Notes: a model not told the origin generated them from the letters alone. Shown: positions 1 through 8,236, counted from the first letter of the stretch. The stretch: 64,000 nt of DNA from VYFG01 sp965203365 (GCA_965203365.1 OZ241878.1:3038001-3102000), one strand, 5' to 3'. Numbers and translations: made by a program.

Positions 1-1967
1 ACCAAAGCGATCCGAAATGGATCAGCTGGGTCTCGAAAGCAGTTCGCCAACGCTTCCCGCCGTGACTTACTGATAATGTGCGGTTGCCAGTCCGGCGGGT
101 CGGAGGCACTGCCCGTGATGATCACTCTCATCCATCTCTCTTTGTTCGTGTCATCTGCTGGAGGTGCCCAGTGTGGGCGGAGTCGGGCCAGTTCGCGGTA
201 CAACTCAATGCAAATGCGTCGACTCATGCAGACGATCATGGCCTTGCCATCCAGTGCTTCAATGCGGCGTTCAAAATGGGTCACGATATCTGCGGCGACA
301 AGCGACAACCGTTTGTCTGATCCCACGATGGCCTCAATCTGAGCCCATCGGGTCTTGAGCTTTTCCTTGCGGACCAACTCCTCTCCCTCGGTGGCCTCTT
401 CGAAGTCGGTGTCGAGACGGATCATCTCGCTTTCGTCCAGCGAGAGCTTGGCAAGGCGACTTTCATAATGGATCGGCACGGTGGCGCCGTCCTCGACCGC
501 ACGCTGGATGTCGTAGATGCTGATATAGTTTCCAAACACCGCGCGGGTATTCGCGTCCTCCAGCTCGATGGGGGTGCCGGTAAAGCCGATGAAGGAGGCA
601 TTGGGCAGCGCGTCACGCATATGACGGGCATATCCGTCGATAAAATCGTATTGGCTGCGGTGGGCCTCATCAGCGATGACCACGATGTTGCGCCGGTCCG
701 ACAATAGGGGGTGTCGATCCCCTTTTTCCTCAGGGAAGAACTTCTGGATGGTGGTGAAGACCACCCCGCCTTGCTGAACAGTGAGCCGGTCACGCAGGTC
801 GGCCCGACTTTCCGCTTGAACTGGTGGTTGCCGGATCAGGTCCTGGCAACGGGCGAAGGTCGAAAACAACTGATCGTCGAGGTCATTGCGGTCCGTGAGC
901 ACCACTATCGTGGGATTGCCCATCGCAGGCTCACGAATGATCCGCCCGGCATAGAATGCCATGGTGAGACTTTTACCAGACCCCTGGGTATGCCAGACGA
1001 CACCGATGCGTCGGTCTCCCGGATTCCCTCCGGGTCGGTGAGGTTCGGGATGCTCGGAAACTACTGCCCCGGTTTTCCTGACATTGTTCGATTCTTGCTG
1101 CCGTTGAGCAGCGCGGGCCGTCTCGGCCACTGCGGTTCGCACCGCATGGAACTGGTGATACCCAGCCATCTTCTTGATCAGAACGCCGCTGCCATCATCC
1201 TCGAATACGACAAAATCCCGGATCAATTTCAGAAAGCGGCCCGGAGCGCAGATCCCCTCCAGCAGGACCCGTAACTCGGGCAGGGCTGGATCCGCCAAGG
1301 ACTCGCCTTCGATGGTCCGCCAGCGCTTGAACCATTCCCATCCGGCGGTCAGTGTTCCGATCTTCGCCTCAGTTCCGTCGGATACCATCAGACACATGTT
1401 CATGGCGAACAGTGTCGGCAATTCCGTCCGGTAGGTTTGGAGTTGTTGCCAAGCGGACCGGATGGTTGCCTCCTCGTCTGTTGGATTCTTAAGTTCGATC
1501 AATCCAAGGGGTAGGCCATTGACAAACAGGATGATATCCGGGCGGCGTTCATGTCGGTTCTCAACGACGGTGAACTGATTGACCGCTCTTAAGTCATTGC
1601 GGGTCGGGTCTTCGAAGTCGATCGCATAGACCTGATGGCCACGAATGGCCCCTTCGCCATTGCGGTATTCGACTGTCACGCCGTTGATCAGCATCCGGTG
1701 GAATGCCCGGTTGCGGATTTCTGTCGTGGTGCCCTGGAGCTGAGTCAGCTGTCGCCAGGCGCTGTCCAAGGCATCGACAGGGAGAGTGGGGTTGAGTCTT
1801 GCCAGCGCCTCCCGTAGGCGCTGTTCCAGGATCACCGTACCATAATCACGGCGCTCTGCTACGGGTCGGTCAGGTGCAATGTCGGGGCCGTGGGCGATGG
1901 TCCAGCCGATGTTGCCCAGCCATTCGAGGGCGATGCCCTCGACTTCGGATTCATTGAGGGTGGTCAT
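1..1967 (-). CDS. hsdR: Type I restriction enzyme R subunit HsdR (partial, C-terminus beyond window)
   Basis: ATP-dependent DNA translocase and endonuclease subunit of a type I restriction-modification complex. The ATG at 1967 overlaps the TGA of the preceding gene as ATGA, and the frame stays open for 655 codons to the left edge, so the 3' part is missing. The N-terminal PD-(D/E)xK nuclease site is visible as RPD (D144) followed by IELK (E158, K160). The helicase part shows Walker A QGSGKS near 328-333, DEAH at 433-436 and TGT at 463-465. Full HsdR proteins are about 1000 residues, so roughly two thirds are present. It is the last visible gene of the minus-strand operon that starts with hsdM at 10510, with several toxin-like genes in between. 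No motif is damaged in the visible part, so the enzyme may be functional. Confidence 0.95.
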   Translation of the reverse strand, partial: MTTLNESEVEGIALEWLGNIGWTIAHGPDIAPDRPVAERRDYGTVILEQRLREALARLNPTLPVDALDSAWRQLTQLQGTTTEIRNRAFHRMLINGVTVEYRNGEGAIRGHQVYAIDFEDPTRNDLRAVNQFTVVENRHERRPDIILFVNGLPLGLIELKNPTDEEATIRSAWQQLQTYRTELPTLFAMNMCLMVSDGTEAKIGTLTAGWEWFKRWRTIEGESLADPALPELRVLLEGICAPGRFLKLIRDFVVFEDDGSGVLIKKMAGYHQFHAVRTAVAETARAAQRQQESNNVRKTGAVVSEHPEPHRPGGNPGDRRIGVVWHTQGSGKSLTMAFYAGRIIREPAMGNPTIVVLTDRNDLDDQLFSTFARCQDLIRQPPVQAESRADLRDRLTVQQGGVVFTTIQKFFPEEKGDRHPLLSDRRNIVVIADEAHRSQYDFIDGYARHMRDALPNASFIGFTGTPIELEDANTRAVFGNYISIYDIQRAVEDGATVPIHYESRLAKLSLDESEMIRLDTDFEEATEGEELVRKEKLKTRWAQIEAIVGSDKRLSLVAADIVTHFERRIEALDGKAMIVCMSRRICIELYRELARLRPHWAPPADDTNKERWMRVIITGSASDPPDWQPHIISKSRREALANCFRDPADPFRIAL

Positions 1968-2953
1968 TCAGACGAGGACAGCAGGCTCGCGATGAGTCCG
2001 ATCATCTGGTCTTTTTGACTTGATGCGCTGCCAGCTATCAGCAGGGTCAAAGCAGTCAGAGCCGGGGGGTTGATCTGGTGGACTATTCTGGCCAGTTCCA
2101 GGTAAACAAGAAACAGAGGAGAGCCGATTCGCTTGTTACTGTCGGTAAAGGGGTGGTCCTTGACCATGAAATAAAGCAGATGAGCCGCCTTGATTTCTGG
2201 ATTCGGATAGAGCGGCTCGCCGTCCACGGTCTGCTCGAGACTGCTGATAATAGCTTCAAGGGCATTCTCACGGGGATGTCCGAATAGGGGTGAGGCCTCA
2301 CCCTTGGCATCCAGTTCTTGCCGGAATCTGGCAACCATAATGAGAACCTGTTCTGGGCTGAATGTTGGGTCATAGGACGGCTCTCCTCCAAAGGGAACCG
2401 GCAGTCGGTTTTCATCATATTCCAGACGCAGGCGCCATGAGGCAGCATATTTGGTAATGATGTCTTGGACGGCTTTATCGGTCTCTCTCTTGCTGGCCGC
2501 TTTACGCCTGGTCCGAGGTTGGCGCTGCCGCTTAAGTTCATTGCGGTACGATTCGCATTCCTTTAACAGGGTTCGCTTGAGGGTTCGGTTGGCCCAATTG
2601 CGAAACCACGAGCCATTGAAGGAATCAATCCGATATCCAAGCGGTATGATAACGTCTAGGTTATAGTGCAGTATCCTGCGCTGGAATTGCCGCTCCCCCT
2701 CGGTTTGAACAACTGTGAATTCCCTAGGGGCTACTCCTATCGGAAATTCTCTTTTGTCGAAAAGGTACTTTAGTTTCCTCCCCACATGATCACATGAGGT
2801 CTTGAACATCTCCGCTATCTGCTGCTGGGTCAGCCATATTCTTTTACTCTCCAGCTTGACACTCTGCAGCCAAAGGCGTTTTTCGGTTTCGATGACGAAG
2901 ACTAAGCCTAAGCCTAAGCCCTCTGAAGGAGGCTGTTGCTGTTTGCGAGTCAT
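1964..2953 (-). CDS. RhuM-like protein fused to a Doc/Fic-type domain
   Basis: 329 residues. Residues about 30-160 match the virulence RhuM (COG3943) family: a helix-turn-helix-like stretch starting WLTQQQIAEMF (40-50), then the typical YNLDVIIPLGYRIDS (97-111) and FRNWANRTLKR. Residues about 195-300 form a small Fic/Doc-like domain with the motif HPFTDSNKR (H267 onward), the Doc-type variant of HPFxxGNGR. Fic proteins transfer AMP or phosphate to target proteins, and Doc phosphorylates EF-Tu. The substrate here is unknown. The gene lies between the broken DUF4411 gene and hsdR and is coupled to hsdR by an ATGA overlap. RhuM-type genes are frequent passengers of type I restriction loci; a role in defence or addiction is inference. 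The ATG at 2953 has no strong Shine-Dalgarno sequence. Confidence 0.85.
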   Translation of the reverse strand: MTRKQQQPPSEGLGLGLVFVIETEKRLWLQSVKLESKRIWLTQQQIAEMFKTSCDHVGRKLKYLFDKREFPIGVAPREFTVVQTEGERQFQRRILHYNLDVIIPLGYRIDSFNGSWFRNWANRTLKRTLLKECESYRNELKRQRQPRTRRKAASKRETDKAVQDIITKYAASWRLRLEYDENRLPVPFGGEPSYDPTFSPEQVLIMVARFRQELDAKGEASPLFGHPRENALEAIISSLEQTVDGEPLYPNPEIKAAHLLYFMVKDHPFTDSNKRIGSPLFLVYLELARIVHQINPPALTALTLLIAGSASSQKDQMIGLIASLLSSSE

Positions 2954-3099
2954 TCTGAAGTAGGACGAATAATAAGGTTAGACCGGGGCATCGGGACTGT
3001 CATCCACATTCCTGTTGAGTTCGGTCGAGAAGAATTCTATTCGGGCGATGGCCAGTTTAAAATTGATCCCTTTTATAGGAAAGAGATATCGAGGTAAAC

Positions 3100-3376
3100 C
3101 ATTCGGTGGATTCAGGACCTCTTGAGCATGCTGCCGACATTTTCTTGAAGCATTACCATCTGATGACTGGAAGAATCAGTCCCTCTGGGTGGCGAGCCAT
3201 AGCCCAAGTTGATAGTTTTTGTCTTGTAGTTTGTCGGCAACTTCCCCGATACTTGTTCCATTGCTGACATTATTCGGCATAGCCCACCATCACGGTAAGA
3301 CTGGAAAGAAATCAAAGCCATCGTATTGATCTCTGGCCGGAATAAAGACATTCGAATTGATGAAATAGGCGGTCAT
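3100..3376 (-). pseudogene. Decayed DUF4411 (PIN-like) gene paired with ImmA
   Basis: An ATG at 3376 overlaps the stop of the XRE-ImmA gene (ATGA), as in intact XRE/ImmA-DUF4411 pairs. The first 28 codons read MTAYFINSNVFIPARDQYDG, then FDFFPVLP and a TGA at 3292-3290, which fits the family start (a D/N-containing YLIDxNVFIxA strand). The same frame resumes as SIGEVADKLQDK...LGLWLA, resembling the family's SIxxVxxEL...LxxWA, is stopped again by TGA at 3178-3176, and fades out near 3100. About half of the usual roughly 160 codons is missing. The call rests on family resemblance from memory and on the position next to immA. The 79-codon open frame at 3112-3351 is a shadow. Confidence 0.7.
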
Positions 3377-4530
3377 CCCATCCCCCCGACCTCACGCCCC
3401 AAGCGTTGGAATGCCTTGGTCTTTCGGATGTCTAGCAATCGGAATGCATCCCTGTATAGCGTCTGTCCCTCCAGCGTGCTCACGACCAGCGCCTGCGCGA
3501 ACCGATGTCCGACTTGCGCGATTGTTGTGCGATGGAAATGGCTGTCCTTCGCATCGCCAGCTGGCAAAAGCCCCTGCAAACGTGCGTTTTCTTGTGCCCA
3601 AGCCGCATCAAATTGTGCATGTGTCATCCAACCCGCATCCAGCATCCGTCGCAGGATCACCAGCGTGCTGACATTGAAGTGGCGCACCAGTCGTGGCAGC
3701 GCATCGGATAAAGGTTCATTGCGGCGGAGTTCGACTTTAAGGAACTCCAGTGGTACCAGAAATTCCGCGGCCACCTCGCTGCACCATACTTCCTCACGCC
3801 GGAAGCCGTTCCTTGGCAAAATGCTCATATTTGACAAGGCGGAAGTACCCAGCCAAATATGCGCGATTTCGTATACGAACATAAACATCTGCGCTGCCAT
3901 GATATCCTTGGCATTAACAAAGATCAGCGGTGCGTAGGGGTCGCACAGCGCAAAGCCACGAAACTCAGCAGGGTCCAAGGGTCGGTGAGGGTCGTCCCTC
4001 ACAACGCCACTGACCATGACGAGGAGGCCAGCTTTATCGGCCTGAAGGATTAACCCTCGCAGGGCTTCAGCCCAGTTTGGACATTCCTGCTGCACATTCA
4101 GATCGAAATTCAATGTCTCTCGCATCTGGGCGGCGACCCCGGCAGGGGGTGTCTTGGTCGATGCGCTGCCCACGAAATCGAACTCCGGCTCGCAGGATAT
4201 GCGGGCAAAATCTCGATACCAATCCTGACGATCTTGGCAGCTATACACCATATCCAGCAAGTTAGGGCTGGGTCGCTCCACTACCGCACCGGTGAACGTA
4301 CGAAAATCCGCAATGGGTAAAGATTCCTCCGGTGGCTTTGAGAGGAATAGGTACCCGACTGGCACATGGACGGCTTGCGCGAACGCCTCCAATTGTTTCA
4401 GCGTGGGCTGGGTTTCACCGGCTTCCCATTGTGGCAAGTGCTTGAATTTTTCTGCCAGGTTTTCTTGGGTGACCCCAGCGCGTTCGCGTGCCCAGCACAG
4501 CAGAACCGGTTTGACGGGAGCTCGTATCAT
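3373..4530 (-). CDS. XRE-family regulator with ImmA/IrrE domain, zinc motif altered
   Basis: 385 residues. An N-terminal XRE helix-turn-helix (about 8-62) is followed by an ImmA/IrrE-type peptidase-like domain (COG2856 family). Proteins of this kind cleave or bind repressors, or act as partners of PIN-like DUF4411 toxins. The metalloprotease motif HExxH reads YEIAH (220-224): the first zinc histidine is tyrosine, a single C-to-T change from a His codon. The downstream motif EVAAEFLVP (252-260) is intact. The start ATG at 4530 overlaps the hsdS stop (ATGA), so translation is coupled to hsdS. The DUF4411 partner downstream is broken. The protein could still bind DNA, but zinc-dependent proteolysis is doubtful. 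Confidence 0.85.
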   Translation of the reverse strand: MIRAPVKPVLLCWARERAGVTQENLAEKFKHLPQWEAGETQPTLKQLEAFAQAVHVPVGYLFLSKPPEESLPIADFRTFTGAVVERPSPNLLDMVYSCQDRQDWYRDFARISCEPEFDFVGSASTKTPPAGVAAQMRETLNFDLNVQQECPNWAEALRGLILQADKAGLLVMVSGVVRDDPHRPLDPAEFRGFALCDPYAPLIFVNAKDIMAAQMFMFVYEIAHIWLGTSALSNMSILPRNGFRREEVWCSEVAAEFLVPLEFLKVELRRNEPLSDALPRLVRHFNVSTLVILRRMLDAGWMTHAQFDAAWAQENARLQGLLPAGDAKDSHFHRTTIAQVGHRFAQALVVSTLEGQTLYRDAFRLLDIRKTKAFQRLGREVGGMG

Positions 4531-6104
4531 GCTACCGACTTGATCGCTTGCTCTGCTTCATGCAGGCGGATTTCACCTGATATGAGCTTGGGTAGGAGAA
4601 GGTCTCGCATCTGGATCAGAGTTCGATTTTCAGCGGTGTTCTTTTTGATAAGTTCGTCAAGAGGAATAATTTGGCTATCGAAGCTTGAAATAAGTTCGGG
4701 TTGTGGCTCCACAACCCCCAGAGATTCAAACTGTCTCTTGGTGATAGCGCCAAATACGGTTCCAGTGTGTTCATACTGTCTCAGTTCTTGCTGAATGGCC
4801 CATAAAGAATAGTAGGTGAAAGCTCGTGAGCCAGACAAATGCCGAAGTGTCGCAACCCCTCGACCAATAGAGCACTCTTCCCATGCCATGTTGATGTCGC
4901 CAACCGGAGCCCGAACACTAACAAGTGTATCATCAGGTCTGGCAATTCTGGTCGGTGCTGTACAGTACTTACGATTATCAGGATATCGAAATCCAAAATC
5001 TGTTCGGCCTTGAAAAAATGGTGTTCCTATCTGATCTACATTGTATGTTTCTCCCGGAGGTGATTGACCCATTGTCAACTGAAAGCATCCCCCTATCGTT
5101 CCGCATTGCCACCCAACTGGCTTTCCCTCATTGTCCAGTTTATTGGGAAATAAATTCCAGATTTCAGCAGGAAGATAAGGCTCACGCTCTTCTGATTTAG
5201 CTCGCACCGGCCCGAAATCCACGAACCAGTCCTGGAAGATCGCCCGTGCCATCGTCTCTAGCGTCTCGTTCATGCGTCGGTTCAGTTCGATCTTATCGTC
5301 AAGGGTGCCGAGGATATGGGCAATGGCGCATTGTTCGGGGAGAGGGGGGAGAGAAATCTCATATTCGGACGCACATTCCCAGGTCGCCCGTGGCATTCGA
5401 GTACCTTCAGATCGTAAGTTGACGAAATCAACAAAGTCCCGAGATGCCAAGCAATAGTGAATGAATCTTTGGTCCGCATTTTTATTAGCTCTGATGATCC
5501 ATATGTCAGTTGAACAAATTCCATCAAATGGGGCCCTTACTACTTTGCGAAAATATGGCCTGAGTTTCCCAAACAGGGTGTCTCCTTTTTGAAAACGATT
5601 TTTGGTGCTTTCAACATCGTTGGATGTGCCTTGGCCGACCAAATGCATAGAGCCTTCACCTATGTGCTCTAATCCAATATATGGAAAGTTCGGAACATCA
5701 GCTGGCTGAACCATGTTTCGCACTAGATGAGCACAACGTCCCAACATTGTCTGAATTGTTTCGTTGTTTTGGTCGATGGCGTATTGGTCGTCTATAGCAA
5801 ACAGGGTCAAATATTCGCGTTTGATCTCGCGATGGAAACGTTCAGGCAAACGCGCCCAGTCCCTGACCTCGACGATGAATGGAATGGTGGATTCCCGGAG
5901 CGCCTCTTCAAAATCCAACAACTGATCAAAAGGGATCTCCGCAAGATCAGGTCCACGTAGCACGAGATCAAGATCGCTGCCGTCGTGGCTGCGCCCATTG
6001 ATGCGACTACCATAAGCCCATACTTCGACATCCGGCAGATGTTCCCGAAACAGTGCCTCAAGTATGGCGCGATGCTGTGGCTTAAGATGTAGTCGGTCAG
6101 TCAT
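4527..6104 (-). CDS. hsdS: MNT nucleotidyltransferase-HsdS fusion (type I specificity subunit)
   Basis: 525 residues from the ATG at 6104, chosen because GAGG lies 6 nt upstream; in-frame ATG 6116 and TTG 6119 are alternatives. Residues about 1-105 are a minimal nucleotidyltransferase of the MntA antitoxin type: YGSRINGRSHDGSDLDLVL holds the GS and DxD motifs (D44, D46 from this start), with a third acidic position probably the E of FIVEV. From about residue 115 the chain continues without a stop into a complete HsdS: first recognition domain (PYIGLEHI...FGKLRPYFRKV), central conserved helix (LPPLPEQ...AIFQDWFVDFGPVRAK), second recognition domain, and C-terminal helix (MRDLLLPKLISGEIRL). HsdS sets the DNA sequence specificity of the complex. 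The gene overlaps the upstream HEPN gene by 8 nt, the normal HEPN-MNT layout. Such a fusion is not one I recognise from described type I systems. Confidence 0.9.
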   Translation of the reverse strand: MTDRLHLKPQHRAILEALFREHLPDVEVWAYGSRINGRSHDGSDLDLVLRGPDLAEIPFDQLLDFEEALRESTIPFIVEVRDWARLPERFHREIKREYLTLFAIDDQYAIDQNNETIQTMLGRCAHLVRNMVQPADVPNFPYIGLEHIGEGSMHLVGQGTSNDVESTKNRFQKGDTLFGKLRPYFRKVVRAPFDGICSTDIWIIRANKNADQRFIHYCLASRDFVDFVNLRSEGTRMPRATWECASEYEISLPPLPEQCAIAHILGTLDDKIELNRRMNETLETMARAIFQDWFVDFGPVRAKSEEREPYLPAEIWNLFPNKLDNEGKPVGWQCGTIGGCFQLTMGQSPPGETYNVDQIGTPFFQGRTDFGFRYPDNRKYCTAPTRIARPDDTLVSVRAPVGDINMAWEECSIGRGVATLRHLSGSRAFTYYSLWAIQQELRQYEHTGTVFGAITKRQFESLGVVEPQPELISSFDSQIIPLDELIKKNTAENRTLIQMRDLLLPKLISGEIRLHEAEQAIKSVA

Positions 6105-6576
6105 TGGACGCCTCATCAATCATGTGGGTCAGCCCACGGGCGTCAGCGATCAATCCGGGAAGCAGTTTCAGCGTCACATCAGCAAAGCCATCGCTGTCGT
6201 TGTGTGTGGGGTCATTGCGGTTGTTGCGGTAATTCAGCCAGCGCTCCGATGCATCGGCTGTAATCAATCCGTGTCGGGCGGCATGGCGAAACAGGTCCCT
6301 GAAGGTAAGGCGATCAACCGGCAGATTGCTCGAGAAGAAGGCTGTCAGTCGTTTGCGCAACAACTTGCCACTTTGCTCCATCACTCGTTCAAACTGCTGC
6401 ACACAGACATCACGATAGAGATGGTCAGTGATTTCGTCCTCTGTATGACGTTGACTGATCGCATCAACAGATGCCTCCAGCTTGTCGATACAGTTCCGCA
6501 GGAAGGTGGTGTCAATGCTCATGCCCGGGTTTGCGGTGAGGTGGGCATCAATTTGTTGTGTGGCATCTATGCGCAT
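6097..6576 (-). CDS. HEPN-domain protein, partner of the MNT domain fused to HsdS
   Basis: 159 residues from the ATG at 6576 (a TTG at 6579 and an ATG at 6522 are alternatives). It is an all-helical protein of the nucleotidyltransferase-substrate-binding/HEPN kind. The HEPN RNase signature R-x4-H is present as RNDPTH (R120, H125) in the stretch YRNNRNDPTHN. In HEPN/MNT modules the HEPN protein is an RNA-cleaving toxin, neutralised by the MNT protein, often through AMP transfer to a Tyr near the motif. Here the usual Tyr two residues after His is not present (HND), so the modification site, if any, differs. The next gene starts with an MNT domain and overlaps by 8 nt, so HEPN and the MNT-HsdS fusion are presumably made together. 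A palindrome lies just upstream. Confidence 0.75.
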   Translation of the reverse strand: MRIDATQQIDAHLTANPGMSIDTTFLRNCIDKLEASVDAISQRHTEDEITDHLYRDVCVQQFERVMEQSGKLLRKRLTAFFSSNLPVDRLTFRDLFRHAARHGLITADASERWLNYRNNRNDPTHNDSDGFADVTLKLLPGLIADARGLTHMIDEASND

Positions 6577-6591
6577 CAATCAGGTTTGCCG

Positions 6592-6614
6592 ATCACTTTT
6601 TATTGAAAAGTGAT
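6592..6614. promoter_or_regulatory. 9-bp perfect inverted repeat upstream of the second HEPN gene
   Basis: ATCACTTTT and AAAAGTGAT are separated by 5 nt, 16 nt upstream of the HEPN start codon, in the AT-rich 69-bp gap between the fic stop and the HEPN ATG. There is no T-run after it on the minus strand, so it looks more like an operator than a terminator. A weak promoter candidate on the minus strand (TTGTGA, 18 nt, AATAAA) would overlap it. Autoregulation of HEPN/MNT modules through such palindromes is plausible but not shown here. Confidence 0.5.
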
Positions 6615-6645
6615 TTTCAAATTCACAATATGACATTGGTGACTC

Positions 6646-7752
6646 TCAAGGGGCTTGAGTAATCTTCAACAACTCGGCGAACGACAAGATGGCGGCCCGC
6701 CGTCCTCGCCCTTCCACGAGGGGCGTGAGAATTCCATCCTGGCGCAGGACATTCAGAATCCGACGCACCGTGGGAGCCGGTACCGCCGGTTGGGACACGA
6801 AGTCAGAACTTCGGAAGATCGGCTGCTCAAAGATCCGATCTAGAACAAGGATCGCATATTTGGATCGGGTCAGATCAATGATACGACGCTTCAGGGTGTC
6901 GTAGAGGTCGATTATGCCTTGCACTCTGGACAGATTGTCCTCGGCCTGTTGCTGGATTGCTGCGAGGAAGAACCGGCACCACCCTGTCCAGTCGTCATCG
7001 CGGGAGACAGCAAGTAGACCATCATAATAAGCGTCGCGGCGGGCCTCAAAATAGGCACTGATGTAGAACATGGGTGCGCGAATGAGCCCAGCTTGCCAGA
7101 GGAACAACGGCACCAGAAGTCGGCCCAAGCGTCCGTTACCATCCAAAAAAGGATGTAATGCCTCGAATTCGGCATGAAGGATAGCCAACTGCACCAGATT
7201 ATCGAGGGACTGCGCATGAATATAGCGTTCCCAGGCATCCATCGCTTGAGGGAGCCGGTTTGCATTGATCGGCACAAACCGTGCTTGATCCATGGTGCAG
7301 CCCGGCGGGCCGATCCAGTTGGGAATACGCCGGTAGGCACCGGGCGACTTGCCCTGACCCCGCGCCCCTGTCAACAAAACCGCATGGGCTTCCCGGATCA
7401 CCCTTTGAGAAAGCAGCAATGTCTTCAGTGATTCTTCCGCCTGGCGCAGGGCGTTGCGATAGTTGAGCACCTCATGAATATCGTAGCGTCGCACTGACGA
7501 GTCGGGGGCCTGCCCGGCCTCGAATTGCAGTACATCGTCCAGGGTGGCCTGAGTACCTTCGATCTGCGACGAGAGCACTGCTTCCCGGGTCGTCAGTGGT
7601 GCGAGCAGAACGCCGGGGTTCGGCACGGCCGACAGGGCTCCATCGTAGCGTGCCAGTGCGGCCGCCGCCGGCCCGACCTGCGGAATCAGTTTGGGCCAAT
7701 CCAGCCGATCTTCCGGCGGAAAGCGCCCAGTGTGGTAATGGACAGCTGGCAT
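6646..7752 (-). CDS. Fic family protein with N-terminal inhibitory motif and winged-helix tail
   Basis: 368 residues. The Fic active-site motif HPFLDGNGRLGR (H200-R211) is intact, consistent with AMP transfer from ATP to a protein target. An inhibitory helix motif SSQIEG (S61...E65-G66; (S/T)xxxE(G/N)) lies N-terminal to the Fic core, so this is a self-inhibited class II Fic protein. The last about 70 residues, with PTVRRILNVLRQDGIL, look like a winged-helix DNA-binding domain, typical of this family. The gene sits inside the hsd operon between the hsdM-tail repeat and the second HEPN gene. The start ATG at 7752 is preceded by GGGA at a long distance only. Target and role are unknown. Class II Fic proteins need no separate antitoxin. 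Confidence 0.9.
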   Translation of the reverse strand: MPAVHYHTGRFPPEDRLDWPKLIPQVGPAAAALARYDGALSAVPNPGVLLAPLTTREAVLSSQIEGTQATLDDVLQFEAGQAPDSSVRRYDIHEVLNYRNALRQAEESLKTLLLSQRVIREAHAVLLTGARGQGKSPGAYRRIPNWIGPPGCTMDQARFVPINANRLPQAMDAWERYIHAQSLDNLVQLAILHAEFEALHPFLDGNGRLGRLLVPLFLWQAGLIRAPMFYISAYFEARRDAYYDGLLAVSRDDDWTGWCRFFLAAIQQQAEDNLSRVQGIIDLYDTLKRRIIDLTRSKYAILVLDRIFEQPIFRSSDFVSQPAVPAPTVRRILNVLRQDGILTPLVEGRGRRAAILSFAELLKITQAP

Positions 7753-7764
7753 TGACGCAATCAG

Positions 7765-7893
7765 AATCCCAGTCTCTCCAGATTGACGTCAATCGCCGCC
7801 TCCAGTTTCGCACTTGGATCCTTCTGTTTTCGCAGTTGAGCCACCAGCCGTTTCATCTTGTCCTCGAACGGTACATCCTCTTCATCAGGTGGC
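7765..7893 (-). repeat. Second copy of the hsdM 3' end (129 bp, direct repeat of 8931-9059)
   Basis: On the minus strand this stretch encodes, in one frame, MKRLVAQLRKQKDPSAKL followed by EAAIDVNLERLGF and a stop, against MKRLAAQLREQQDQSAKL and DAAITANLNRLGF at the end of hsdM. The two copies align over 129 nt without gaps; I count about 21 mismatches (about 84% identity). The third copy of shared context, the acidic P(D/E)EE..PFEDK segment, is also present. The copy overlaps the 3' end of mntA in another frame. Together with the hsdM end it brackets the 82-codon gene, HEPN and MNT genes, which suggests that these entered, or that a second hsd locus was merged, by homologous recombination. 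Confidence 0.85.
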
Positions 7894-8236
7894 CCCTATG
7901 CTTGATCGAATCGGGTGTTACCCCATGACCTGCGGTCAATTCAACATGTTTTTCAAGAATAATCTCCTGAAACGATTTTGGAATGTCGTTCCACACGAAC
8001 AGGTCCACCCGGAACGGCAGATTGCTCTCCTCGAAAGCTTCGCGCAAGGCCCCGACTTGTTGGCGTTGTTTTGGATTAGTGAATACCACAAGGTCCAGAT
8101 CCGATTGCGGTCGGGAAGTCCACTTTGCGCGTGACCCGTACACCCAAGCGCTGGTATCCGGAAGATGTTGCCGGAGCAGCGTGAGAATTATCTTACGCTG
8201 GTCAGCAGTGATGTCAATCGGACGGACTACTCCCAT
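7853..8236 (-). CDS. MntA-type minimal nucleotidyltransferase (antitoxin of HEPN pair)
   Basis: 127 residues. VYGSRAKWTSRPQSDLDLVV carries the GS (34-35) and DxD (D46, D48) motifs, with a third Asp at 78 (FRVDLF). MntA-type proteins neutralise HEPN toxins, in characterised cases by polyadenylylating or AMPylating them. The gene overlaps its HEPN partner by 10 nt. It is clearly related to the MNT domain fused to HsdS (shared LRxxxxxSxxPFxVxxxxW pattern). Its last about 20 codons run in a different frame into the hsdM-tail repeat, so the natural C-terminus has probably been replaced by the recombination scar. The core fold is complete. Confidence 0.88.
   Translation of the reverse strand: MGVVRPIDITADQRKIILTLLRQHLPDTSAWVYGSRAKWTSRPQSDLDLVVFTNPKQRQQVGALREAFEESNLPFRVDLFVWNDIPKSFQEIILEKHVELTAGHGVTPDSIKHRGHLMKRMYRSRTR

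Noticed and set aside
3112..3351. 79-codon minus-strand ORF after immA
   Set aside because: It lies in a different frame from the DUF4411-like remnant and resembles nothing.
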